A stretch of 44,313 nucleotides of DNA from Sergeia podlipaevii (lineage: Eukaryota > Euglenozoa > Kinetoplastea > Trypanosomatida > Trypanosomatidae). Position 1 is the stretch's first letter, and every line of letters starts with the position of its first letter. The notes under the pieces are model-generated. The model was not told the origin of the DNA and did not search any database. It saw only the letters and a list, made by a program, of their open reading frames with translations. Both the position numbers and the translations under genes were made by a program. The stretch is from positions 1-44,313 of the forward strand of contig JASANZ010002093.1 in NCBI GenBank assembly GCA_030849805.1, in the 5' to 3' direction. Positions 10,394 through 20,173 of this stretch are shown here, in pieces.

Positions 10394-10930
10394 CTACTGA
10401 ATAGGCTTGAACTCTGTCAGTGGTGAAGGAGTACTGCAGCGGAAACAAAATTGGCGGTTACTGCGGTTCACCCCTTTACATTTTGGGCACTTCCACAGAG
10501 ATACTTCCTTTCCAGGTAAGGGCGGCGCTACTGGCTTTGGTTGCTCACACTTGTGACACACCACAGATCCCCTAAAGTTCATCTGGCCACACGGGCACGC
10601 CCAGTCATGAGGATCCTCTCCGGGAAGAGATGGCCGTCGCACCCCTGGAGGCAGTGGAGGAGCAGGAGAGCCACATTTAAAGCACTCTCGTCTTGATCTG
10701 TAGTTCGTGTCGCCGCACTGACAAACCCAATCCCCTGAAGCGGGCTCCCGCTGTCGCATCTTGCGATTGCTACGAATACGCCTGCTTAGTAGCGCTGGCG
10801 TACGGCACGTGATACCTCGTCCCTGAAAACGGAGCGGCGTTGAGTGAGACGGCAAACAGCTAGTGTTGCCAGCGGGTGCAAGAGTCGCTACATGCACAAG
10901 CACATACGCACACGGAACAAATCTGCGCAT
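10394..10930 (-). CDS. protein with three RanBP2-type zinc fingers, possibly mitochondrial
   Basis: Protein of 178 residues with three RanBP2-type zinc fingers, small modules that often bind single-stranded RNA. Finger 1 (about 67-88) has W-x-C-x-C-G, Asn, then C-x2-C; finger 2 (109-130) has DWACPCGQMNF then CHKC; finger 3 (146-167) has LWKCPKCKGVN then CFRC. The longer open frame starts with GTG, so the first ATG (MRRFVPCAY) was chosen. The 60 residues before the fingers are rich in Arg, Ser and Thr and lack acids, like a kinetoplastid mitochondrial presequence. That would fit a role in mitochondrial RNA metabolism, where RanBP2-type fingers recur in trypanosomatids, but this is inference. 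Pro-rich linkers separate the fingers. Confidence 0.85.
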   Translation of the reverse strand: MRRFVPCAYVLVHVATLAPAGNTSCLPSHSTPLRFQGRGITCRTPALLSRRIRSNRKMRQREPASGDWVCQCGDTNYRSRRECFKCGSPAPPLPPGVRRPSLPGEDPHDWACPCGQMNFRGSVVCHKCEQPKPVAPPLPGKEVSLWKCPKCKGVNRSNRQFCFRCSTPSPLTEFKPIQ

Positions 10931-11376
10931 GTGTTTGAGAATGATTTTCTTGTCTTTCCTTTTGAAGAATGCCACCACAGCCTTCTTTTTTTCCACTGAC
11001 AGTAGAGAAAGTATATTATACTGCTTCTCGCTCTACAGTAACACAATTGTACTGGGAACATAGAGAAACAAGGAGCAAAAAAAAAAAAACATGAGAGAGT
11101 GGGGAGGAGGGGGAACAAGTAGCAACACTTAAATATTGAAATGAACCACATATTGAGTTGTTAAGTACATGCAGGCGTGACAGTTTGGTCCAGAATCAGC
11201 ATCCATCACAACAACTTAATGTAGTCATCCACGTCTCAAACTGCATCTGGGATCTCTTTAGATGAATGTATGTATGTATGATATAACAAAAAAAAAAGTC
11301 TAGCAATAAATTGATCCTCAAGTCAGAGAAATAGCAAAAGCAGTACGACTGCATTCGCTATGAGAATGCAGCCGCA
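10931..11376. other. intergenic, no gene seen
   Basis: Spacer between the zinc-finger gene and exportin-7. It includes a poly-A run at 11078-11090 and a short ATGT repeat near 11265-11280. No supported coding region. Confidence 0.6.
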
Positions 11377-14300
11377 TTACATGAATCCCCTTAGCTGCAC
11401 AACTAACTCTGCTGTTGCATCCCGCAGATTCGTCGTCTCCTCTTTTCCCCCAGATTCCTCTGCCTCCGAGGCTTGCTGTAGCACAGTGAACGCCGCGCGC
11501 ACACCTTCCACAGCAGCTGGTGAGGCTGCGCAGGAGCAGAAGTAGTCCGCCACAGCTCCCAGCCCAGGCCCCTCCACCCGCACCAACGTCAGCAGCACCC
11601 TCCCTATCGCGCCACCACTTGCAGTCCCTCGCACAAGTAGAAGTCTTTCCAGACAACGGGTAGTTAGGCGGTGCACAAGCTGGGGGTCCGCGGCAAGCAG
11701 CACCGCGCGCAGCTTTGTGCATAGAATCAGGCGCTCCAGGCACTCAATACCCGCCCCCTGTGCTGCAGCTGTCAGTGATGGAAGTGACAGCGCGGCGGAT
11801 TCCACTAGGCCTACTGCTGCATTGACACTCGTCGCAGTCTGCTGAGTCCAGAACCACTCTAGGCACTCCAGGCTCATTTCACTCACACAGCCAACAGAGG
11901 CCAAGACCACCTTGGGACGTGTCTGGCCATCCCTTGACCTCCCTACAGTCTGCACAAGACCCCAGGCAGCCTCCAGTAAATCATTCAGCGCAACATCCTT
12001 ATAAAAGTACAGCACTCCCAGATTGCAAAAGCCACCACGTAACGCGTTTGTAGTGACCTGAAGCAACAGGCGAAGCACCTTCCAGCCCCACTCCACACCT
12101 TCACCGCCACCACCGTCAGCATTCATAGATCCATCATGAGTAACGCCTGAAAGCAGAGGGCGAGCCGTAGCAATAGACAAAGCAGCTTGGGCAAGCGGCG
12201 CGGCTCCACAGACAACAGCGCTCGCAAACCGCATCAGGTGTACCCCCCGCGCACTGTTCGCACCAAAGGCAATGCGCTGTGAAGTGTTGGATGTCATCTC
12301 TACCACCAACTTCAGCAGCTGTGGGATGAGACAGCTAGTGCCGCTAGCGTGGGTAGCGAGCACGTACTGCGCCACAGAACCTAGCGATGGCTCTAGCAGC
12401 TCCAAAATGTGCAGGTACTGCCTCCGCACCGCAGACGTCAGCACCCCGCGCCATTCCGCTAGAGACAGTGCCAACAGCCTATCCGCCTCTTCCTCTGCCT
12501 CCGCCGCTCGAGCCTCGATAAAAGAAACAACTCGAGCAAGACGACCGCACACAGGTGCCACAAAGTGTGCAAGAGCGGCACTAGTCACCACCCCAGACCC
12601 AGACGTGGCATTGGTGTCAAGGAAGCGTAGCGCTGCAACACACTTCGCATAGCGCATCCGCACTCTTATGGAGTGAACCGCAGCGGGTGGGATGGAAGCC
12701 TCCTCCAGGTTCATAAACTTGTGGTATGCCTGCGTGCTTGCCAACGTGGCAATCGCGCTCGGTGTGCTGGCAATCCTGCTCAGGAGCTCCAGGGCTGCGA
12801 TGTGGGCAGCTTCAGAAATGTGTGGAGCACTGAGCAAGCCCCATACTCTGTGCGCGACAAGATCGAGCACGCATTCCTTGACTGCTCCGACGGCCCCGGA
12901 GCTGTTGGTGTGTGCTGCAGTATTGACGTCGCCTGACTGAGTCAGTTGTTGTACCAATTGTTGCATGAACAGTTGAACTTTGCGCGGTGGCGCCACCAGC
13001 GCAGACCACAGCCCCGTCAGCGCAGCGCTAGCCGCCTCCTCCAAATGCATTCGTACTACATGCGGAAACAGCTGTGGACCGAACACACGTTCTGCCTCAG
13101 GTCCCATGGTGAGGCGCATCACGTGGAGACCGCACCGGGCAAGAGACGCCAGCGCTGCAGGAAACGGACAGCCACCACAGGAATCAAAAGCAGCAGCCAG
13201 CAGCCGTAGCACCCACCCTGCGTCCTCCACAGCTCTTGCCCAGTCGAGCACCATGGCGACGCTGTCTACACCTCCAGAATCCCACGAGGCCAACGCGGAC
13301 GCCGCTACCACCCGTGCACTCCGTAGCTGTTCCACCGTACTGCACACCGCATTCGTCAGTGGTCGCCACAGCCCCTCGTCCCCGTCGCCAGACGCTATGA
13401 CGGCAGCGACAACAAAGCCCAACTCAAGTCGCACGCCCTCCGCATCTCCCTCCAGCACACTCTCCGCCTCAGCCACTGAGCGAGTCAAAGAGCTCTCTGT
13501 GACCCATGCCGAGCGCCGGCTGAGGAGCGCCAGATAGCTATCCAACACACGTGACAGGTGTGGGGACAACGCGGCAGCAGCCTCACCAGTGTAGGAGCGT
13601 GCTTCAGCAAGACGAGCCCACATGTTTAGCAAAGGCAGTGCGCAACCCGGAAGCTCTGTGCGCCTACCACTACCGGGTATTGTGGCGCTGCTGCAGTCGT
13701 ATTCTGTTTGCTGTTGACCTTCGAGCGCCTCCACCGTTAGCTGACAAGATGCAGCGAGCCAATGTGGAAACACATCACACTCCACAAGCTCCCCCAAAGA
13801 GTAGTTTGGCTTCACGCGAGTAAGCAGTTGAGCCAACAGTGTCACTGTGTTGCTGCTCGTGCCGTCACTTGCTGTACTATATATGCCCTCAAGATGCACA
13901 CGCCGCTCCACAATGAGTTGGCTCTGTGTCAGTGCAGTCACTAGCCACGCACAGCGTGTGTGGGGGTTGGAAAAGAGTGAGGACTTTAGCGCCACTAGCG
14001 TCATGAGTACTTCTAGCAGTGCCTCACACTCGGCCTGTGTGCTTGCATCAGCTCGATACAGCTCCCACAGACGGTCAAACAGCGCAGGTCTTACTAGTAG
14101 CGACGCCCACTGCGAAGGAAAGTCCCGTGACACCCACTCTGCCTCCGTCTCTTCCGCTACCGCGGAGCGACAGTTGAAATCAAAGGCTAAAATGGTCTGT
14201 AGTAGAACCAGCGAGCAGTGCAGGATGGGCCGAGGAGAAGTATGCCCACGCCTTGCACACGTAACTGCAGCTTCGTACACGACGTGCAGATCGGTATTCA

Positions 14301-14871
14301 TAAAGGCACGAGTCGCTGACACCTCCGTATACCCTGCCCCTGCAGAGCTGCTGCTGCTGTTGCCACCACCATCAGCGCCATCCATGATGCGCACAATGCC
14401 TGTAAGCACCTCGCACATGCAGCACAGCTCATTGGGGTTCGAGATAACTGCCTCGCTGCATAGGGTGCACAGATGTGCTGACAACCGACCAGGCAGTGCC
14501 CGCAGCAGTTCAGACCCACCATACCCGCGGCGCACGCAAACGCTGACAAGGCGTGAGAAAGCCTGACGAGCAGGCTTCAATAAAGCGTCATAACGCTTAG
14601 ACAAAACTGCCAACGCATTGTACGTAAACTCGGCGAGGTCGTTGTGTGAGGTGAACAACTCCTCAATGCACTCTGTAACCGCATTGCATGCAAAGAGAAT
14701 AGAATAAGTGCTTGTGGAATGCTCCAACACAGCGCTAAGAAGCGGAAGACCTACAGCATTCGTGACGCCACGCCAGCCATACTCAAAAAATGCACTGGAG
14801 GAACCCTTGTCGCCCGTGTACAACCTATTGGTGAACGCATCTACTTGCTCTAGCGAGTTTAACCGCAGCAT
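11377..14871 (-). CDS. XPO7: exportin-7 (RanBP16/17)-like nuclear transport receptor
   Basis: Karyopherin-beta family receptor, 1164 residues, close to the roughly 1090 usual for exportin-7. It would carry cargo through nuclear pores with Ran-GTP. The whole protein reads as helical HEAT-type repeats. Landmarks matching exportin-7 are the N-terminus (SLEQVDAFTNRLYTG, then STSTYSILFACNAVTECI), a TILAFDFN segment near 227-234, FPSQWASLL (251-259), FDRLWELYRAD (265-275), ALKSSLFSN (294-302) and LLTRVKPNYSLGELV (349-363), where animal exportin-7 has LLARLKSNYQLGELV. The C-terminal half is more diverged and contains Gly/Ser-rich inserts. The start is the first ATG (MLRLNSLEQ). It is the longest gene here and markedly more GC-rich than its flanks. 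Confidence 0.85.
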   Translation of the reverse strand: MLRLNSLEQVDAFTNRLYTGDKGSSSAFFEYGWRGVTNAVGLPLLSAVLEHSTSTYSILFACNAVTECIEELFTSHNDLAEFTYNALAVLSKRYDALLKPARQAFSRLVSVCVRRGYGGSELLRALPGRLSAHLCTLCSEAVISNPNELCCMCEVLTGIVRIMDGADGGGNSSSSSAGAGYTEVSATRAFMNTDLHVVYEAAVTCARRGHTSPRPILHCSLVLLQTILAFDFNCRSAVAEETEAEWVSRDFPSQWASLLVRPALFDRLWELYRADASTQAECEALLEVLMTLVALKSSLFSNPHTRCAWLVTALTQSQLIVERRVHLEGIYSTASDGTSSNTVTLLAQLLTRVKPNYSLGELVECDVFPHWLAASCQLTVEALEGQQQTEYDCSSATIPGSGRRTELPGCALPLLNMWARLAEARSYTGEAAAALSPHLSRVLDSYLALLSRRSAWVTESSLTRSVAEAESVLEGDAEGVRLELGFVVAAVIASGDGDEGLWRPLTNAVCSTVEQLRSARVVAASALASWDSGGVDSVAMVLDWARAVEDAGWVLRLLAAAFDSCGGCPFPAALASLARCGLHVMRLTMGPEAERVFGPQLFPHVVRMHLEEAASAALTGLWSALVAPPRKVQLFMQQLVQQLTQSGDVNTAAHTNSSGAVGAVKECVLDLVAHRVWGLLSAPHISEAAHIAALELLSRIASTPSAIATLASTQAYHKFMNLEEASIPPAAVHSIRVRMRYAKCVAALRFLDTNATSGSGVVTSAALAHFVAPVCGRLARVVSFIEARAAEAEEEADRLLALSLAEWRGVLTSAVRRQYLHILELLEPSLGSVAQYVLATHASGTSCLIPQLLKLVVEMTSNTSQRIAFGANSARGVHLMRFASAVVCGAAPLAQAALSIATARPLLSGVTHDGSMNADGGGGEGVEWGWKVLRLLLQVTTNALRGGFCNLGVLYFYKDVALNDLLEAAWGLVQTVGRSRDGQTRPKVVLASVGCVSEMSLECLEWFWTQQTATSVNAAVGLVESAALSLPSLTAAAQGAGIECLERLILCTKLRAVLLAADPQLVHRLTTRCLERLLLVRGTASGGAIGRVLLTLVRVEGPGLGAVADYFCSCAASPAAVEGVRAAFTVLQQASEAEESGGKEETTNLRDATAELVVQLRGFM

Positions 14872-15314
14872 CTCCCTCTCTCTCTATATATATACGCAAT
14901 ACCAGAGTGCGTTCAAGTCACACGCAACATAAAGAGAGAAAGAGAGAAAGGCAGTAATGATAACGCAAAACCTCTAGCAGTGCTCATGTAAACCCAAAAT
15001 CATGCAGCACAAGTGCAGCTTCTCTGTCGTGACTCAACATCAAAAACAATAACTTTTGTGACAAAACTTTATGTAATTAAACAGAATGCGGAAAAGCAAT
15101 ACAAAAAAACAGTAGTAATCAACGCAATAAATGGGTGTTGGCACACACACACACACGCAATATACAAGCAGCCCAAACACCCCCTTCCAACCAACCAACC
15201 AACAGTCACTGCACTCACTACTGTACAAGGACATGTATATAAACGAGCGCGCATAGTGTCCTGCATCACCATACAGAAGACACAAACAAGTACAGACATG
15301 CAACAATGTTTCAA
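14872..15314. other. intergenic, no gene seen
   Basis: Spacer between exportin-7 and the CCDC148 homologue. The purine tract at about 14931-14951 reads as a polypyrimidine tract on the minus strand, upstream of exportin-7; the first AG after it falls at about 14884-14885. A short (CA)n run lies at about 15142-15156. Confidence 0.6.
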
Positions 15315-17039
15315 CTACATAAAGTCTCCCCTGAATGGATTTGCCTCACTCGTCTGCTGTGCAGTCGGCACGTGGTACCCACGCGTCACAACCTCGCGGC
15401 CATAAGGCGTTGTGTGTAGTCCAGCCTCATAGAGCGCATGAAACAGTCGCACGCGAGGATCACGCATGATCTGCTCGTCACTGTAGCCTCCCACAGCGCC
15501 GAACTGCTGTTGCGCGGCTTCCGCCTGTGCAGTAAAAGGTGTGACTTGGGCAGTAGACACAGTTGGCAGCAGAAGGCGATTAGGATCAGAGGCCACACCG
15601 ACTTTCTTCTCTACAGCATCGTAAAAGCGTTGCAGTGCCTCGTCCTTCTCACGTCTCAGGGCTACAAGAGCCTCCTCTTCCGCCTTGCGGGCGGCAAGAC
15701 GCTCTTCATACCGTCCCTGGCGAAAGACAACACGACGGCCATTCTCCTCCATGCGTACCTCGCGTTGCGCCTTTTCCTCCTCCGCCTTGAGTTCACGCAA
15801 GTGTGCTTCCTTCTTCATAATCTCAGCCTTCTTCGCTTCGTATATAGTCAGCTCCTCGAGACGGCCCTGAAACTCTGCCAGAAGACGTGCCTGTACCCGT
15901 GCCTTACGTGCAGCTTCCTCTCTTGCTCGCTCCGCCTCCTCTTCCTGTCGCTGCTGCTGCCGCTGCAGGTATTCCCCGCGGGAACGCTCCAACGCAGCAT
16001 GCCGCTCCTGCTGCTCTGCCTCCCGCTCCATCGACTCCGCCCCTTGAATCGCAAAGAGGGTTGCCATCTCTCTGTTTGCCGCGAGGGCCTCCGCGCACGA
16101 GGCGAGCAGCGCCTCGGTGACCCTTCGATAGTCCTTGGCAGCAGCATGAAGAAGAGCCTGGTTCTGCCGAATGGCGAGTGCCTGGTCAATAGCAGTGTTG
16201 CGGTCACGCAGCGCCAGTCCTGGGAACGAGGCGGCAACACGCTCACGCACCTCTGCCGTCGAGGCTGCCGTCACATCGTTTATACGCGCTCGTTCAGCCA
16301 TTTTTATGATGAGGAGAACCGTGCGTATTGTTTGTTCGGGAATAGAAGCGGCAATTGGAGGTAAAGAGTAGCCAGAAATACGGCTCAGTGTCTTTTGTTG
16401 CTCATGCTGCAGTGCAGAGGCGTAAAGGGCTTGGATCTCTTCTGCCTGAGCCCCATCAGGCAAACAAAGTTCATCGAGACGCTTTGCACTGTGTGCAAAC
16501 AACGAATCAAAATCTACCACGTCACTTGCACCGTCGGCGTCACCATCGGTTGCAGTTGCGCATCTAAGAACCTCAAACAAATCGTTGGTCTTTTCCTGTT
16601 CTGCGCTCAAAAATTCATTCGCCTATACATAGTGTTCATGAATAACATCTGCCATCTCGTCCACAGATCGACTGTCCCGGGAAGTCTGGTGTTGACGCTT
16701 AGCCTCACGCAACGTACGCAAGGTGGACCTAATTTCATCCTTGAGCAACTCTGTTTCGGCGGCTAAGTCAACATCCACACCAACAAGATGCCGAAGGCGG
16801 GCAAGCGCCGTCTGGAGCTGCTCTTCACACTGATCCTGCTCCTCGCTAAGGGCATCACGATCACGCAGCCACTGAAGCTTGCGACTTGAGCTAGCACTAG
16901 CTTTTTTGTGGCCAACAATTTTACTATTGAGACGTTTCACGTTGTGGCCGTGTTCATCTGTTTTCGCGCGCCACTCTTCGATCGCCGCAAGATGGTCATT
17001 CGCTCCAGAAAAGGCGGATGTGCTCACGGGTCTATTCAT
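15315..17039 (-). CDS. CCDC148: CCDC148 homologue interrupted by one in-frame TAG
   Basis: Coiled-coil protein homologous to CCDC148, a ciliary protein. The reading frame runs from ATG (MNRPVSTSAF) to TAG as 574 codons before the terminal stop, close to human CCDC148 (about 590), but codon 139 is TAG at 16623-16625. Upstream of it lie 138 residues ending HEHYV; downstream the same frame continues at once (ANEFLSAEQ) with no ATG for about 100 codons. The C-terminal half has a long Glu/Arg coil (about 330-480), a segment near DPNRLLLPTV, and GYSDEQIMRDPRVRLFHAL followed by YEAGLHTTPYG, matching the CCDC148 ending ([25 protein letters not shown]). Two separate genes are unlikely, since only 12 bases separate the stop from the next open codons cited and no splice site could fit. 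It may be a point-mutated pseudogene, a sequence error, or a readthrough stop. Confidence 0.85.
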
Positions 17040-17834
17040 CTTTTCCTGGCAAATAAGGAAGGCAGCGATCTAGCAACGTGAAAATTCGTCTCTTCACATC
17101 AATAGTGCGCAGGATCCCCTAACTGGCACCCTGCTTAATGCAATGCCACAGTGTACTTGCCGCCTCCTACCTTGCTGTATGCCTATCTATTAAAAGTTAT
17201 GTTTCCCTCTTGTTTCACCTCAACAACAACAGTAGCTGACCAACTAAGCAGAGTACTAATATGGAAGAAATAGGATCAAAGGCAGAATAGCATGGAGAAG
17301 CGAAGAAGAGAAGAAATGAAACAGTAAAGCAGAACAAAAGAATATATATGTTATTGTAAGCAAACAAAAAAAATGCATACAGAAGAAAAGGCAGCTCTCG
17401 TATATCTTTTTGATTACGTTTTACCCCCCTTTAAAGCCGACAGAAAGCTTTTCATTCAAAGCAAAACAAAAAAAACCTGAATGTAAACAAAATAGCATAG
17501 TAAAGAAAAAATGATAATGAAAAAAAAAAAATAACAGCCGCAGAATGCAAGCATCTGTGTCGCAACTATCTCCATATTTACTTTGCCTCGCTATTCAATA
17601 GTACGAGAATAAGCGATCTTTCTGTGTATGCGTGTGTTTTCTTCGTCTTCTTGTAAAAAAGCAAACAAGCAGGATCACCTTTTAGCCAAATACTAGAATT
17701 AAACAGCATAGCACTCCTTTGACTACAGGGAGGAAGTTCCAAGAAAAAAAATATGGTATTTTGCGATGAATACTAACAGGCAAGAGTGCAACCAGACATA
17801 CTTCGATGTAAATACTAATCTCATTCATCATTAA
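17040..17834. other. intergenic, no gene seen
   Basis: AT-rich spacer of about 0.8 kb between the ataxin-10-domain gene and the CCDC148 homologue. It carries several A runs (17519-17531 and others). No supported coding region. Confidence 0.6.
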
Positions 17835-18740
17835 CTAGGAGTGCGGGGAAGACAGCTGCAGCTTTCCTGATTCCAAAATGCTGCACGATACCTTCCCTGA
17901 AAGAAGCTTCTCATTTTCACTAGAAAGACCCATGGCTTTGAGCTGTTTAATCCTCTCACTTGCCTCTGGCGCCGAAGTACACAAATTACGAACAGTGAAC
18001 TTAGCCCATTCCACCATTCCAGGATTTTCCTCATCAATTTTTGTACCAGATAAAATCGCAACGAGAAGACCATCCTTCAAAGCAATTGCCTCGCTGGTAG
18101 GCCCGTTTGAATAAGACAAGTTAGCTGTCAAGCGCATGTGCCCCGTTCTATACCCTTCTTGAAAATAATTGAGTTCGTGATCACGAGATATGCCAAAGGC
18201 CTCGCTCAAGTAGTCTACAATGCGCTGCTCGTGCATGTAACTCTGCAGCGTGGACGTCAGCTCACTGTGCGCCACCAATATAAGTGAAAGCACTTCCACT
18301 GACGCAAATGAAAGATGTGCGCCACTCTCCAGCCACGCATCGGTACCTTCTGAGAAGTCCTCTACACTACTAGAGTGAAGAACACTAGGACTCGGCGGCG
18401 ATGATGGTGCTTTGGGGGGCGGATTTGCCGAGTCTGTTGTTGAGCTTAGTGAGCCTTTCTTTCTAGCGTCAGACAGTGTGCGATTCAAGACATGAGTAGC
18501 GACTGCCAGGGACAGGTCTGCCATTCTTTGCAACACTCGCTTCATATGCTCCTTCCCATCTGTTCTTTCTCCTGACTCAAACGCAGCCTTGTCGGCGGCT
18601 TGTTCCAACTGAAACTTGAGAGTATAGTTTCTCAGCTCTGGGTCAATAGAGCAAATTGCCAAAATAGTATCAACATTTGTCGTAATTTGTTTTAGCACCT
18701 CAGCATCAGGGCCCCCGAGCGTTTTTGTATCTAGAGCCAT
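17835..18740 (-). CDS. ataxin-10-domain protein
   Basis: Protein of 301 residues with a C-terminal ataxin-10 domain (about 200-270), seen as MRLTANLSYSNGPTSEAIAL, then a KIDEENPGMVEWAKFTVRNL-type block. The family pattern is R-x-x-ANL-x-Y-x-N...D-x-x-NP-F-x-x-EWA-x-x-x-x-RNL, and nearly all of it is kept. Ataxin-10 is linked to cytokinesis and ciliary (NPHP) complexes in animals, and the fungal homologue Ctr86 also carries this domain. The N-terminal two thirds is predicted helical, interrupted by a Pro/Ser-rich stretch (about 105-135). The long open frame starts with GTG; the first ATG gives MALDTKTLGG and was used. The protein is shorter than animal ataxin-10 (475), so it may be a reduced form. 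Confidence 0.82.
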   Translation of the reverse strand: MALDTKTLGGPDAEVLKQITTNVDTILAICSIDPELRNYTLKFQLEQAADKAAFESGERTDGKEHMKRVLQRMADLSLAVATHVLNRTLSDARKKGSLSSTTDSANPPPKAPSSPPSPSVLHSSSVEDFSEGTDAWLESGAHLSFASVEVLSLILVAHSELTSTLQSYMHEQRIVDYLSEAFGISRDHELNYFQEGYRTGHMRLTANLSYSNGPTSEAIALKDGLLVAILSGTKIDEENPGMVEWAKFTVRNLCTSAPEASERIKQLKAMGLSSENEKLLSGKVSCSILESGKLQLSSPHS

Positions 18741-19181
18741 TCTTATTTCCTTCTTTTTTTCGTACAAAGCACACAGAGTTTGCACCAAGAATACAAATAT
18801 ATGTAAGCAACAGTTGGAAATGATTGAGGCAAGCACAAAAGAAGAAACCTAAACCGCGCAATGAAAAGGAAAAAAAAGAAAAGAAATGCAAACGAAGGTC
18901 ATGGAAGGAGAATTAGGAAGTGAATTCAGTAAAGGAAATAGAGAAACATGATACAAAGGTAAAAGATGTACAAAACACCCAGAAGTGAATAAGAACACTG
19001 CAAGACCATCATACTGTGTTTCCGCTATCCGCTGTGCACTAAAACGTATGCTACATATACAACCACTGAAAAAGCAGGCATAATTTATTGCCTCTGGCAG
19101 GAAATAAACTAAGTGAAACACATACACAAAAAAAATGTGAAACCCTGAAATATGCTCGCTATAGTTATCGAAAGAAGATGC
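18741..19181. other. intergenic, no gene seen
   Basis: Spacer between two minus-strand genes. The minus strand is T-rich just upstream of the ataxin-10-domain start. No supported coding region. Confidence 0.6.
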
Positions 19182-19589
19182 TTATCTAAAGCGAGAGCCA
19201 ACGCCCTGAGGCCCTTTTGACGATGACTTTGGCGAAGCTGGCAGCTGCCCATCTGTTTTCACTTCCTCCAGCTTCACTCCAGAGGGGTTTGCCTCAAGCA
19301 GCGCACGCCCAGGGCCATCGATATAATACTTTGGGTTGGGGCACGACGGAACTTCACAGTAAATTGGTGCACACGCAATCCATTCGCCTCCAGCGCGGAA
19401 CTTGTGTCCACATGGGCATTGCCACTCGCGCTCCTCAAAGAGCTTGCTCGACATCTCAATTGCTTGGTTTAGCGCTTTCATGAAAGAAGGTGCTCCAGCA
19501 GCTCCACCAGCAGAAGTAGTTAGCGCATTCCCTGCTTTATTAGCAACGGAGCGGCCTGCATATGTCTTTAGTTTATCGATAAGCACCAT
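19182..19589 (-). CDS. small Cys-rich hypothetical protein
   Basis: I do not recognise this 135-residue protein. It starts at ATG (MVLIDKLKTYAG); the longer frame begins with GTG. The middle (about 57-87) has Cys and His spaced as C-x-C-G-H, then C-x4-C-x4-C, ending near NPKYY, consistent with one zinc-binding site. The N-terminal third is Ala/Gly-rich with a helical SFMKALNQAIEMSSKLF segment. The C-terminal tail is low-complexity and basic (Ser, Lys, Gly). There is no signal peptide or membrane segment. Clear GC rise against its flanks and sensible codon use support a real gene. Function unknown. Confidence 0.75.
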   Translation of the reverse strand: MVLIDKLKTYAGRSVANKAGNALTTSAGGAAGAPSFMKALNQAIEMSSKLFEEREWQCPCGHKFRAGGEWIACAPIYCEVPSCPNPKYYIDGPGRALLEANPSGVKLEEVKTDGQLPASPKSSSKGPQGVGSRFR

Positions 19590-19963
19590 CGTCACTCTTT
19601 ACCTTTTCTTTTATGATTCTCTGTAAATAATAGAATATACAAAAATTGTTTTTACACGTTTCACGGCACAGCACGAATACTCCTACAAGAAACAATAAAA
19701 TAAGAAATGAAGAAAAAAAAAATGAGCTCAAAAAGTAAAAGTTGCCCTTTACAATCTTATTGACACGTCAGAACAAAGCAACAACAACAACAACAAAGGA
19801 AATACATGCATTTTGGAAAAAGAATCCTTCAAGTGTAAAACGAGTATTCCTAGTTTATATTGTGTATATACGATCAAAGCGTATATAAGAAACACGATAT
19901 CAATACAACAGTTGTGAACAACAACATCATCATCAACGATGGTAATACAAAAAACTAGTAGAC
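19590..19963. other. intergenic, no gene seen
   Basis: AT-rich spacer with a (CAA)n run near 19780-19796. No supported coding region. Confidence 0.6.
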
Positions 19964-20173
19964 TTATCTTGCAGGCCCGCCTTTGTATCCGCGAGGCATA
20001 AGAGACGTATAAATACTCTTCGCCTTATCCTGTGCCTTTCTTGAGCTGTCGGAGAGTACCTGGCAAAGGGAAACCCGAGAAGCAGTTTCCACTTTCCGCT
20101 TTTGGGCAATGGAGTGCGCCACATCAACGGCGTACCGGCGAGATTTATAGCATGTTATGCACCGTTGAATCAT
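19964..20173 (-). CDS. possible small basic protein, 69 residues
   Basis: A short ATG-started frame (MIQRCITCYKSRRY...) of 69 residues ending KGGPAR. It coincides with a sharp local rise in GC against very AT-rich flanks, as seen at the other genes here, and it fills an otherwise empty 1 kb gap in the minus-strand cluster. The product is basic (many Lys and Arg). Its first 25 residues have no acid before Asp19 and could be a mitochondrial presequence. No family is recognised. It might be a real small protein or the remnant of a longer one. Confidence 0.45.
   Translation of the reverse strand: MIQRCITCYKSRRYAVDVAHSIAQKRKVETASRVSLCQVLSDSSRKAQDKAKSIYTSLMPRGYKGGPAR

Noticed and set aside
13847..14566. 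Long plus-strand frames opposite exportin-7 (also 12980-13537)
   Set aside because: Antisense shadows of a GC-rich gene whose minus-strand product has family landmarks.
15438..16364. 308-codon plus-strand frame opposite the CCDC148 homologue
   Set aside because: It is antisense to a recognisable protein, starts against the direction of the cluster and is Leu/Ser/Cys-rich as expected of a shadow frame.
15315..17039. Genome-wide stop-codon reassignment
   Set aside because: Only one internal stop is seen in more than twenty genes, and all three stop codons serve as normal terminators in the window.
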